Part shown: positions 1 to 11,412 of the stretch, in pieces | How the letters are laid out: each line of letters begins with the position of its first letter | How positions within the stretch are numbered: position 1 is the first letter of the stretch | Source: Onthophagus taurus | Lineage: Eukaryota > Arthropoda > Insecta > Coleoptera > Scarabaeidae | Length of the DNA: 64,000 nt | Assembly: GCF_036711975.1 (NCBI RefSeq) | Contig: NC_091973.1 | Coordinates: 5,952,001-6,016,000, forward strand | Direction of reading: 5' to 3' | Program-made: the position numbers and the translations under genes | Notes under the pieces: model-generated | Database searches by the model: none | Seen by the model: the letters and a program-made list of their open reading frames with translations, nothing else | What the model was told of the DNA's origin: nothing

Positions 1-870
1 ATTATCTGAGAAATATGAAGAAATTCATAATCGTCAATTTTTTATAAGTTTCTATGCTAAAGTTATCAAATTTTTTTCAAAATATACCTTTTATTATGGA
101 ACAAAAATTTTAATGAGTCGCCTGTATAATAAAATCTAATAATTATTAATTAAAGATGTCATCTTTCTTGTTAGTATAAATTGGTATTTAAAGAGTTATT
201 TAGTGGCGTGTTAATTAATTAATTCAAGAGTTTGTGTCGAAATAGTGACATTTGTTGTAAATGGCGTTCCAATGAGGTATGAAGGGTTTCATTTATCCGA
301 CGGCGGTCTTAAACGACATAAGTCGTTGCTAGGGAAAAAATGGTGGCATAAATGCCAGCCGTCTTGCTCAACGATCGACGGTATTACTATTACCAATAAT
401 TTATCTTTCAAAATTTATTCAGCGGGTGTATTTGAAGGCGATATTACTTAATAATGCGCTTGTTCTTGCGTTCTACTCCGGTGGCTGATTTAAGGAATTT
501 AACGCGCCCGTTTCTGACTGATTTTGTATTCATATTATTTACATTCGGTTTTAAATTGTCTTCGCTCAAATTGTTTAATAACGGCATTAGAAAGTACAGT
601 AAAATCTCGAGAAATGCAATTGTATTATGTGCATTTCCGTAATTTTAGGGAGTTAATCATAAAAGAACAACAAACTTCAAAAGTGCAAACAAAACTTGAT
701 TGTTTTTTTTTAAAAGCATTGCCAACCAAGCGCTTCGACATCCAGTATATAATATCATTTTATAACCAGAGTATACACATATCAGAAGTAAAGTTTTTCG
801 TTTAACTAATATGTATAAGTATATAAATAAAAAAATAGTAAGTATTAAAGTTTCATATTTGCCTTATAAC
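1..870. other. A+T-rich DNA without a supported gene
   Basis: Only short overlapping open frames (68, 62 and 93 codons) are present. None resembles a family I know or has convincing splice context. I see nothing else here. Confidence 0.5.
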
Positions 871-968
871 AGAAAAAACGTGTTCGGGACTGTTTTTCTA
901 TATAACGGACTTTCGGCTATAACGGACACCCCCTCCCCTATATTAATCCGTTATATCGAGGTTTTACC
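871..968 (-). mobile_element. Terminal remnant of a pogo/Tigger-like DNA transposon
   Basis: The stretch contains ACGGAC-type repeats and ends in CCGTTATATCGAGGTTTTAC. Its complement begins GTAAAACCTCGATATAACGG, the typical terminal repeat of pogo/Tigger elements. No transposase is attached, so this is an end fragment only. Confidence 0.5.
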
Positions 969-1001
969 TTTAATTTAAGTAATTTTAAATAAGGGCAATT
1001 T

Positions 1002-1128
1002 TTCAATAGACCTGACCTAGGGTATTATTGAATTGACTTTGACCCTTTTTCTTAATTTATTTCGTGAATAGTCTGATGATGTTGTGTATACGAATTATCT
1101 TCGGTTTGTTCAATAGACCTGACCTAGG
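1002..1128. repeat. 20-bp perfect direct repeat
   Basis: TTCAATAGACCTGACCTAGG occurs at 1002-1021 and again at 1109-1128, 107 bp apart. The DNA between the copies is not obviously repetitive. It may be a small tandem duplication remnant or the edges of an insertion. Confidence 0.6.
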
Positions 1129-1539
1129 ACCATCGACGACCCTGAGGAGTTATCTGGACAAATTTATTTAGAACGATATTGTTTGTCAAGGCAATATAAA
1201 AAGATTTATACGGGTCTACGTGTATTGAAGCGGGTGTTGTAAAATTGCAGTAGCGCTGTTTAGGACTTGTACTGAATGGTATTCTAAATATAAAGCGGTT
1301 ATAAAACTGTTTTATGGACGGACTGTTTTATTCCAGGGCGGTACTCGGATGGTGGCTATTAAACCTTATGGAACTGAATTACAATATTGAAGTTATTGAA
1401 ATCCTGGAGTCTTATTAGACTGTGAAAATCTTGGAGAGTTGCGAACTCTTATATGATTTGTTGTAAGAGATGCCAAAGAGATGTTAGCAATAAAAGTCAA
1501 GTCCGAACCTGCCACTCAGTAACGTACGGACAAGCAATA

Positions 1540-2800
1540 TGTGGGAGCAAGTGCAAAATGTGCAGAGAGAAGTACCAAACCTGAAAGCGGACCCGATAAA
1601 GGCGTAGCGTTCACATTCGGGCGGCGGGTTGCGCGTGCGCGCGTGTGCGCGTCGACGCCGCTGTCTACTGGCAATAACAGGGTCAATGCCTTATTGACAA
1701 ATAGTTATTTAGTCAAGGTCGGCGGTGACGTCAGGTCGACTGCATTTATGTCTTTATCTCGCCCTTAGAGCGCGGTCCTCTGCGGTTGCCAAAGCGAAAT
1801 TAATAATAATGACAATGACGCCGCTGCGAGACGCAGCGGTTGACCTCAACCGTCCGTCCACACGATAACGAAATTCTACTACAAATGTGTCCATTGCGCA
1901 ATTATGACCGACACAACCACTTCCTTTCCATTACAACTATTGTAATTACTATATCCACGAAGTTATCATATTACATATTTTTGCGTCCATAACTATGGTA
2001 TGCAACGCAATATTGAAAATTCAGAATCAGCGTTGCTTTGTTATATTACCAGTCTTTGTTTCAAAAAATGAATGACGCATTTTACGTATTTATTATAAAA
2101 TGACACAAAGGCATGACATAAATAAAATGGAAGGAAAAAAACATAACGCGTTAAAAATGGACATGAAAGACAATTCCTTTGTTGATAACGAGAGGACGAT
2201 TGGGGTTCGGGGTCGTCGAGGTAGTGGCAAAAAGACGACGTCGACGCCTCAGACAGAAAGAAATGACGCCTTAAACGCCGTTGTTTACACAACAAGGTAA
2301 GGTTACCCAACAAAGACGAATAACTTATGAAATGGCGTATTCGCACTACGCGAATTCATGGTCAGTGCAAGGCCCCTCGTTGGCCATGCATCGGTCCCGG
2401 AGTCGTCGGCATGAGATCGAAATGGTGTTGGCGGTTGGCCAGACGAGGACGGTAGAGGCGAGGCGCTCCTCGACGGTTACCTTGGTCTCTCTGGACGTAC
2501 GAACTACCAAGGTTAACAGGCTTGTGCACTGCCATCAACCGTCTGGACGCCGAACCGTCACAAAGTACCATTGCATTTCCATTACCTCATCAATATACCT
2601 CGACCCGGGTCACCCGATCCGATCGGCGGCCCGGTGTACACCTCTAGTCGCTCTCTTCCATTGTCCTTAAAGGTGAGGAGGGGATTCGCGAATAACGAAT
2701 AATAAGGAATAACGCCGGATTAATAACCGACCTCGTCGGCGACGAGAGAAGCCGCAGAAGAAAAAGATAAAAGCTGTCGCCGTCCGGCGCGAAAATCACA
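1540..2800. other. GC/CpG-rich block, possible distal promoter or 5' exon region
   Basis: Against strongly A+T-rich surroundings this stretch is rich in G+C and CpG, for example the alternating CG/TG run near 1625-1665. It includes a perfect palindromic CRE and several TCG-rich runs. The open frames (75, 129 and 69 codons) look like chance frames in GC-rich DNA. A promoter or untranslated exon of a downstream gene such as vrille is possible, but no splice link can be shown. Confidence 0.3.
1726..1733. promoter_or_regulatory. Perfect palindromic CRE (TGACGTCA)
   Basis: TGACGTCA is the full CREB/ATF-type bZIP site. It sits in the GC-rich block. Function is inferred from the motif only. Confidence 0.35.
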
Positions 2801-5680
2801 CTAAAATAGCTTGCACGGGTCAGTGTTTGGATAAAGCGGAGCGAAGACGCGGATTTCGAATAATTGCAATGTTCTTAAAATAGCCACCAAGGTGACTTGC
2901 ATTTCAAAACATCCAAATTGCCCGGCGACTACACGTATTACTCGCTTATTTATCAGCGTGCTACGCGCCTTCTCCGTTCTGCATTTTTGGCATTATTTGT
3001 TTTTGTTTATCGCACGCGTCCCAATATTTTTCCCATCCACCATTACGAAACAAAAGGAAACAAACGCAACGATCACGATAAAAACCAAAATCCCATGCGG
3101 AATCCCATTACTCACGCTTACCCTTCCAGCGCATCATCAGCGGTTTAAACTTCATTACAACTTTGGATCAAAGAAAAGAAAATACAATACACTATATGCT
3201 CCAGAAACTATTTACGGTATTAATCTTACAGTTATCAATTCACGAAGATAAATTGAACTATACAGTGATGATTGACGTGGCCAATTCAATAATAATGTGG
3301 TTAAACGAACGGGCTAAAATGCGAATAAGCAAACTGTAATTACCGAAACAAATACGATGTGAAACTTACGTTTCAATTTCAGTTCCCGCGCAAAATCAAT
3401 TCATTCTAAACTTTATACTGTGTGTATTGATACGTGTATCTTCGCACGTCATTTTAAATGTGGGAATTGTGGTTATTTCGTAACAATATCCTACAATAAA
3501 TTGAATATTAATTCGTTACTTAATCATCAATATTTCTGATAAAATTTGTCTTGATAACTTAAACATTAAAACATATATATATATATATATATATGGTAAG
3601 GTGGAGTCGGTTGAGACAGAGCTGAGACCCTGAGACCGAACGATGCACTTTTGTGAAGGTCGCTCAGAATGAACAAACATGTATATGCCACGTAGCGTCT
3701 GGGATAACATCACATATCAGTAGGGGAAAAAATAGCAAACGAACGCGCGTACTGCCGAAGACACCTACGGTATAATTATACATTCTTCGCCGGTATATTT
3801 ATGTAACGAGCGTCGTCACCTTTCGCGAATTGCAATTGTAACATTCGTCCTTTCGAACAAAGAGTAGTCGGACAATGAAAAAAGCAAAAGGGGAGCAGTA
3901 ACCGCGGTCGCGTCGTTATGCCTTAAATTAAATAATCAAAATAATCGTGCCGGTCGAAAATATTTATGCGCGATCGGCGCAAATATTTTTAGAAGTTGTG
4001 GAAGACTTTGTTCGTTTGTTTAAAAATAGCCCCCTAATCGAACCTTCCAATAGGAGCGTATAAAAATACTCGTTCGATAAAAAAAGTCCGCGATAAATTA
4101 TTAATCGCGAACAGCAAAACAAAGATTAATCTTATTGTTTTCGATTTCGAAACTGGCTTGTTTACAAATGACCACGCGCGACACGTCAATAATTATTAAA
4201 AATGATTTTGACTAACTTAATCCTAATAAAGGGATTATTTTCAAATAGTCTGAAAATGTTGCAAAGAACAAGAGTGAATCATCCGACTTTAAGGACGAGA
4301 ATATAAGGGCTAAAATTACCCGTCTGTTCTTATTTATAAGTTGTCCATCACGTGCTAGAAAAGTGATATTGTCATTCAACAGCACAAATAAAGATGAACA
4401 ATATATATGGACGAGATAATACAATCGCAGTTTTTTCGAAAACAATGACAGCGTTGTTATCTGTAATTATTAATTAGTATTATGTATACCAGGCCGCAAC
4501 CGATCGATGCAACAGCCTTAAGGTCAAACCTTTTGTTTGTTTGTCACTGGAAAATAACCCGTGACGTTTTTGGTCAGAAAAACGCGTAAACGATTTCGAC
4601 GTCCGATTAAATTCGTTGTGTAATCTCTTCTTCGTTTGTAACAAACGCAAACTTAACGACGTAACAAAGGAAAAGTCATCCCCCGAACAAAGCACTCAAG
4701 TAGAATTTCCAATATGGCAACACATCCTATATTTTTGCCGACTCCGTGAATACAATTAGTCATAGTAAATAACGTGAGTCAACCCAGCGGACAAAGACAT
4801 TACCAAGCCGCTTTTCTCTGAATAATTATACGTAAAGTTACATAAACATTTGCCGCATCTAAATTTATCAGAATATATGTATAACTGAATGAATATATTG
4901 GCCACCTCAATTAATTCTCCGAAACGTTAAAGTAATGGTGTAGCTATTTATCGAACTAAATTCTAGAAATTTTGCTTTGAAAAACACTTTTCCCAGAATA
5001 ATTATGCGACGTTACGTAATCAATGTAATCTTTAGTTACCGCGGACATTTCGCCCGCTAAACGATTATATACATCTTATAATTGGAGGCCTGATTAGGGA
5101 AACTGTGTTGATAAATCCCCTTATCTTAACAAACGGTGCACGTAAGCGTTGAATGCATAAAAATAAAAACATTGCACGACTTTACGATAACACCAGCCAA
5201 TCGATAACGCCGTGAGAACCGTCCGATCGGAAGCAATTAATTGCGCTACTTGAATCGCCCTTAAAAATTCATTGCTGCCTCAACAGTCAAACTCTCCTAA
5301 CTACCGTCATTCCTTTTTTTCTTTAACTTTACTATTTCACTCAATTACTTCATTATCTACCTCTATCTTACCTACACTCATTTCCCATCCTCGATTCTAC
5401 AATATTAACATTTAGCATTACACCGTTATTGATTACCAATTAATTACAAATTTTGTATTCTATAAAAAATTTAATTTAGAACAATTTTGAACTTAATACT
5501 TTATCTTATAATGCTCTAACACTTTCTATATAATATAATAATATAATATTCTTTATTGTGCTAATAAGAAACTTACACTCTTTACACTCGTCAATCTATA
5601 GTAAATACATTATATAAAAAAATGAATTATATAGAAAATGAAATTCATAAGTGCTAAGGAATTCCTGTATAGAATATAAT
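2801..5680. other. Gene-free region
   Basis: No recognisable coding sequence is present. The stretch holds an (AT)n microsatellite at about 3571-3594, an E-box CACGTG at 4349-4354 and a perfect VRI/NFIL3 box at 5011-5020. Minus-strand frames of 65-77 codons near 3.5-4.7 kb resemble nothing known. Confidence 0.45.
5011..5020. promoter_or_regulatory. VRI/NFIL3/PAR-bZIP consensus box
   Basis: GTTACGTAAT matches RTTAYGTAAY at every position. This is the site bound by NFIL3, Vrille and Pdp1-type bZIP proteins. It lies about 17.7 kb upstream of the vrille coding exon, so relevance is uncertain. Confidence 0.3.
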
Positions 5681-5683
5681 ATT

Positions 5684-6210
5684 ATAATCCCTTCTTTAGC
5701 AGGAATTTTGTTAACTCCCCAAGTAACTCGTCCGCTGGAAAAGCTCTCACACTATATGGTAGGTGATTATACAATTTTTGTCCCATGTATATAGGACCTG
5801 ATTTTGTCTTGCATAACCGCACAAAGTCTGAGTAGAGGTTTTCTTTCCCACGCGTTTTATACGGGTGAACATCACCATACATCCTTAAGGAGTTCATGTT
5901 CTTCATCATTCAGGGATGGAATGATGAGTATAGACTGCGCAATAAAAGCATTTCTGCAATCATCACGATGTTATTCGCATTGTGAGCAGCTTCAGAGTAT
6001 GGAATGAACAAATGCAAAGTAAGCACTTTTTACTACTTTTGGCGTTACAGTTATTGTAAGTCGCCTTAGGAGAAATATATTACGGTAGAGACCCAAAAAC
6101 TTGGTTACATCGGGACAAGGAGCGTCAATCTGCCTCAATGTGAACGGAGCTCTGACAGTTTTATTTTCATTAAGCCAAAGCCAAGTGCATAGAATAACGA
6201 ATACTATCAA
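5684..6210 (-). mobile_element. Jockey-like LINE remnant, 3' part of reverse transcriptase ORF
   Basis: The minus strand encodes the region after the RT core in two broken frames. The first part (6210-5992) contains VVKSAYFAFVHSIL, like the VVKSAYFA.FHS segment of insect jockey elements. The second (5909-5684) contains YKTRGKENLYSDF and GQKLYNHLP, matching the C-terminus of the same ORF. A frameshift or deletion near 5.92-5.99 kb separates them. It is dead and 5'-truncated. Confidence 0.7.
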
Positions 6211-6460
6211 AATAGCAATGGAAGAAAATAAAGTCTGCTCCGCCGTATTTTTGGATGTTGTTTAAATTACAAACTAGACCAAATACGTATAGTCAACTAT
6301 TAAAATCATATCTTTCTGATCGATATTTTAGAGTAAAATATGAAAACGCTTATTCACCACTACATGAAATACGAGCCGGAGTTCCTCAAGGAAGTGTGCT
6401 TGGCCCAACACTGTGCTTACTCTACACATTCGACCTTCCTCAAGTACTAGAAACTTTAAC
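6180..6460 (+). mobile_element. Jockey-like LINE remnant, RT core
   Basis: The plus strand reads KVCSAVFLDV and then, in a shifted frame, SYLSDRYFRVKYE followed by RAGVPQGSVLGP, an RT motif of jockey-clade LINEs. It lies opposite in orientation to the neighbouring LINE remnant. The RT reading stops just before the catalytic ADD box, where the frame runs on into unrelated sequence. Confidence 0.75.
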
Positions 6461-7279
6461 AGATACATTCGCAGAGGTATCTGTCAGAGGCGATCATCCC
6501 AACATCGAGGCCATCCAGCTTCTCGACAACGAGGATGTCCTGCGTTACCTTCAGAGGATGAAGCCGTTCGATTTAGTGACCTAGTATCCTAGTCGATTCA
6601 AACAATAATACCCTAAACGTGTGCTCCGTGTATCGCAGTGTGTGCGTTTTTGTGTTTTGGTCATAAAACGGTAAAAATATGACAATATTTATTTATATTA
6701 TGGGTAAAGCAGACTGGACCACTGGGAAAAGCTGCAAAACATTATCTAGTTTAATTTGGTGTTAAAAATAAGTAACTAATTAGTATGTATTTACTAGGTG
6801 TTATACAACAGGGCCGTTAAGTATTTTTTTTATTGGCTTATTCGAAAGTTTTTTAAAACTGATTGACCTTATATTTTTTAATTTTTGATTCTGAGGCTTA
6901 GTTTTTCCAGAAAAAAATAATAAAGTTTGAAACTACAGGGCGTGAACTCCAAAGTACGTCACTCAGATTTGAGCGTACGATTGGAGCGTATAAAAATCAA
7001 TAAAATTCCTGGAGAGAGGCAATGCTACGAATCTTATGCGCTAGAAGAAAACAGGAGAAAATGTCATCTGGAGTCGGGGGTGGGGAATTTTAAACTTTTA
7101 CATTAATTATTGCAAACGTTACTAATCCGTTTAATTTAATTTAGATTATCGATTTTTTGAAAGACGGTCTTTCTAATCGATTGACCTTAACGGTCCTTGC
7201 TATGCATAATAGAAAAAAAAAATTAAGCCATAGGCACCAATAATCAATACAAAGTGATTCTCAACCTATAGGCATAAAC

Positions 7280-8040
7280 TTGAGGATTTATTCCTCATGA
7301 ATGACTAATAGGTGAAAAAAGTTGTTGCAAAAGTTTTTTAGTTTCCGGTGAAATTTACTTTCAATGATGAATACATAAAACATTTTAAAATAATTGATTG
7401 AGGTCGGACGATCGAGGCGCTTCCATCGAAAAGTGTGGTGGAGCACCATCTTGAAGAAACCACATAGTTTGTCCAACATCAAGCGCAATATCTTCGAGCA
7501 GCCCCTGTAAATTATCGTGCATTAATCGATTATCCAGAATGAAAGGGCCAATAAGTAGATCGTTCACAATTCCAGCCTATAAATCAGAAACTCTTTCTTG
7601 AAAATGTGTTCGGCGAGTAATATGAGGATTCTCCACGGCCCAATAATGCGTTAACGTAAAATGTTATTAGTAAAGTTTGGGTTTCACTGGTAGTAAGGCT
7701 TATACACGTTGCACGTGATATGGATAGAGTTGGTTGTGCCTCAATATTCGCCAAATTGTGGATTGTTGCCATGTTGCTCTGCAAGTATCCTAGTACTTAG
7801 GCCAGACTGATCGTCTACTCGACATTAACAATGTGTAAAGGTCTAATTGCTCCTCCAAGCCTCGGTCGAATATTGCCATTTTTCCTACCACGTAGCACCG
7901 CACACAAAGGATTCACATGCCGGATTATATCTCTTTGGAAACCTTTCTGCATAGAGACCAGCCGCAAGTACAGAATTTTGTCGTGATTCCCCATATTTCG
8001 TATTCCCCGAGATTGTACACCATAATTTTTATAATGTTTA
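7280..8040 (-). pseudogene. Decayed Tc1/mariner-superfamily (DDE) transposase
   Basis: Read on the minus strand in several frames this gives, in order, LAAGLYAERFPKRY, HYWAVENPH, RTHFQERV, AGIVNDLLIGPFIL and MWFLQDGAPPHF. That order matches the insect DDE transposase family whose N-terminus carries a DUF4817-type helix-turn-helix and whose core has the QQDGAPPHF motif. Frameshifts and stops split it, and the segment after GAPPHF is missing, so it is inactive. Family assignment is from motif memory. Confidence 0.7.
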
Positions 8041-8283
8041 AATGTTATTAGTGTTATTACACAGTTTAAATGTTACAATGATACAAGCTTACTTAAACAA
8101 CGGTTGTTAAAATTGCAATTGTTTATCACCATTGTAGTTTTAAGTAATTTCTGTGTATTCTTAATTCGAAAGTTAATTTCAAAAATATCTAGGAAATTAA
8201 AAAACTTATTCTAACATTTTTTTCAGTAATTAGTCATTAGGTTGAGATATAGGTTGAGAATATATTATATAGTCATATAGGTT

Positions 8284-8316
8284 TTGTTATTGCTCCTGTA
8301 TAAGGAGCAATAACAA
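8284..8316. repeat. Perfect 14-bp hairpin
   Basis: TTGTTATTGCTCCT at 8284-8297 is the exact inverse of 8303-8316, with a 5-nt loop. It lies just before a copy of the palindromic satellite. Role unknown. Confidence 0.7.
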
Positions 8317-8392
8317 CCTAGCTAACAAAATAGCGATAGTTAGCATAAAATATCAGTATGTTGCATATTGTATATATTAGAACCAACCAAGA

Positions 8393-8665
8393 CCTTGAAC
8401 TAGAATCATTCGGGTTTAGCCGTCTTGAGAAACGTGCGGCTAAACCCGAACGATTCTAGTTGTAGGTCTAGTGTTAGTTCCAGTTTTACACTATCATTAG
8501 AACTAACACTAGACCTACAACTAGAATCATTCGGGTTTAGCCGTCTTGAGAGACGTGCGGCTAAACCCGAATGATTCTAGTTCTAGGTGTAGTGTTAGTT
8601 CTAGTTTTACACTAGCAGTATCACTAAAACTAACACAAGACCTAGAACTAGAATGTTTCTAGGCA
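8393..8665. repeat. Small copy of the 121-bp palindromic satellite (about 2 units)
   Basis: It contains two full hairpin units, with GGGTTTAGCC arms around the asymmetric loop TCTTGAGAGACG. TAGAATCATT starts at 8401 and 8522, so spacing is 121 bp. The sequence matches the large arrays at 43.6, 54.2 and 57.2 kb, showing that the family is dispersed. Confidence 0.9.
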
Positions 8666-8669
8666 GCCG

Positions 8670-11100
8670 GGAACATATCGAATTTTCCTAGTGTAATATG
8701 TATAAGGGTAAGTGAATCCCAACCTAATGTAGGTACAGATAGGAACATTTGAACAACTTAGAAGTTTATTATAATCAAAAAAATATTTGATGACTTTATT
8801 ATTTCTATAATTTTATTTGAAGTGTGCATAAAACTGACTAAATAGTTAAATAAGTTAAAATAGTAACGAGTTGTTATTATGTTAGAATATTAAGATAAAT
8901 GTGTTGTTTTTTAACTAGAATATTATTTGACCTACAGGTATTTTTTTAGTTTGATATTATAAACAACTACTTTTATGTAAGACGCAATTTTAATTTCCAG
9001 ATATTTGCGAATGATGTGTCGGATCTACGCATTACGTGGAATAGGTTGTTTGTTGCTTATTTACGTCGTGAGTAACTGCAAGGTTTAAAACATCTATATT
9101 TATGGTTGTTTATTAATGGTTGGTATTAGCTTCTAGGTATAGCAGCCAATTTGTTGCTCTTATAAAAATATTTTTATCAAAAGTTGAACGGATTTGCAAT
9201 TGATTGTTTGAAATGATGTCTAGACTTTTATGATTTGCAAAAGTCCTTAAGGTGGTCAATCATAACAACGCAATTCCATAATGGAAATTATTTATTACAA
9301 TATTGTCGATATCATTATCATCGTGTTTATAATTAAGTTGACTGTTTGTTTATTTATTCGCCATTTTGCGCCGTTGGCCCTGGTGAACAAAGAGCGAGGC
9401 TCGGGTTCGTCAATCTACGAAATAAAATTTATTTTTAGTTATTTTTTCTCGACCGGGCGTCGGGCGTTCAAATCCGGCGAAAACACAAGTGCATCGGCCT
9501 GGAGTCCATTCGCACATTGCATTGGGGGCCCATTTGGGGCTCCGCGCGATTCATCAAACTCTCCTGACTCATTTCGTTTCACGTTTGGGTCCGATGCCCG
9601 ATAGACGACGCCGTTTTCGGCTCTTTACCTCCGCCGCTATTCTAATCAATACATTAATGTATAAATTAATTGAACCTAAATCATTATAAAAATTATATTG
9701 AGGTAGTCGAAACAAAGCGGTCGGCAAAAACAATTCCATCAGTTATCAATAATCACCAACCGCTGATGCCATAATACGTATTATGCGCCCGATAAACAAA
9801 ATGTAAAAATAACATGTTTTTCTACATGTCAACAGCGTCGCGATGTTATTTCAATGACCTAACGCTGCGGTCGAAAAATACTCTCCTTTGTACTCTTTGT
9901 TTCTTTCATCTTCTTTTCTCACTTTTTTTATTACGCTCGCTTTCTTGTAATCATTGCAAAAACGTCGATTTCCTCAAACGTCTTTGATTACATAGTTACG
10001 CAATTAAGAATTCACGTGCTGTGTCAAAGTGCGGACGCGCCGTAAACAAACTAGTTGATGTTATAGAACGACTAAAACTATACCTACATTTCATAATAAT
10101 TACTTAACAAACAACTTGACTTGTTGTGTATGTGTTTTTTTTTTATCAAATAGTCGCGCCGTCTGAGTCTGGACCGCAAACGTAATTAACGAATTGATAG
10201 TGCAAGTAAATTTTATTGTGGAAGGAAGTTTGACCTCAGCAATAAAAATTGTACTTTTATTTAAAATTTATTAATTTTTATTTGTTTACCAAAAAAAGTG
10301 TCGCAACAATGCTCAAATAACCGCGGTTTATATCAGTTCATGTGATAAAAAGCCAATGCACTTGGTGATGAACGACCTAAACCATCCGCAAAATAAATGC
10401 ATTGTCCGTGCAAGGTCAAATTTGTTCATGGCGGCTTGACCGTGGAGGGTACAGACATGGCTGATTGTTATCGTCCCATCGGGTCGTGTTTATCAAATAC
10501 AGTGTTTCACAGCTCACTTGCACGACAATCCATCGCTTCGGTCCTTAAATTATTTACATTAAGCGTGTTCGTTTGACTCAGCACGTTTGTAACAACTTAT
10601 AACAACATATGATGTGTCCTCTATAAACTGTTTAAAAATTTATCAATCTTAACAAACACATTTCACAGTCTATTTGAATTATTATTCAAAGCAATAAACG
10701 CAACAAACTTGCAAATTATAAACTATATATGTTGTTGTACATAACTATAAGCAAAACATAAATAGTCAATAATATCTATAAATCTCATTGTGTAAAAAAA
10801 ATAAATAACAATGTATTTTCTGGGAAACCATATATGCAACTTATCTCAATTTTTTTTAATAATTAAGAGTCAGAACAACAAAGTAGCGTGGATTAGCGCA
10901 GATGGCAGTTCTCCCTTCCAAACCACAATGGTCGAGCACATGTGCGTTTGCACGTGTTTTCACTATCTAAGCAACCACCTGTTTTGGGCAAAATCTGGTG
11001 AAGTCACTCAAAACTTTTTCTTATCTCTCTTTTAGCCAACAAATCAAATTTAAATATCTATCATTTTATGACATCATAGAAAAATCTTAAATTATTGAGA
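8670..11100. other. Gene-free region
   Basis: I see no credible gene. A moderately GC-rich patch (about 9360-9630) has short open frames of 107 and 66 codons that resemble nothing known. E-boxes CACGTG occur at 10013-10018 and 10951-10956. Confidence 0.4.
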
Positions 11101-11412
11101 GTTATGTTACAGTGACACAGAAAAGTACACATACACCCTGGTAAAACTCCATTTTGAGTAATTTATACATGTTAAAAGTAAAACATACACAGAAAAGTAT
11201 AAATACACCTAATTATATTTATTAGCAGGACCCCAAAAACATAGTATTAATATTTGGTGGGGAAGAAGATACCAACTTTTTTGTGGTTTCCACTGAAATT
11301 CTCTTCTATTCCTCAATTATTATGTTTTTGAGGTCCTGTTTATTTTTTATGTCCATTTTTCGAATTCGACGTCCTAATTAGGCGATTGAGGTGGGGAATA
11401 CACCTCAATCGC

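Noticed and set aside
7712-7717. E-box CACGTG as a clock element
   Set aside because: It lies inside the decayed transposase, far from vrille.
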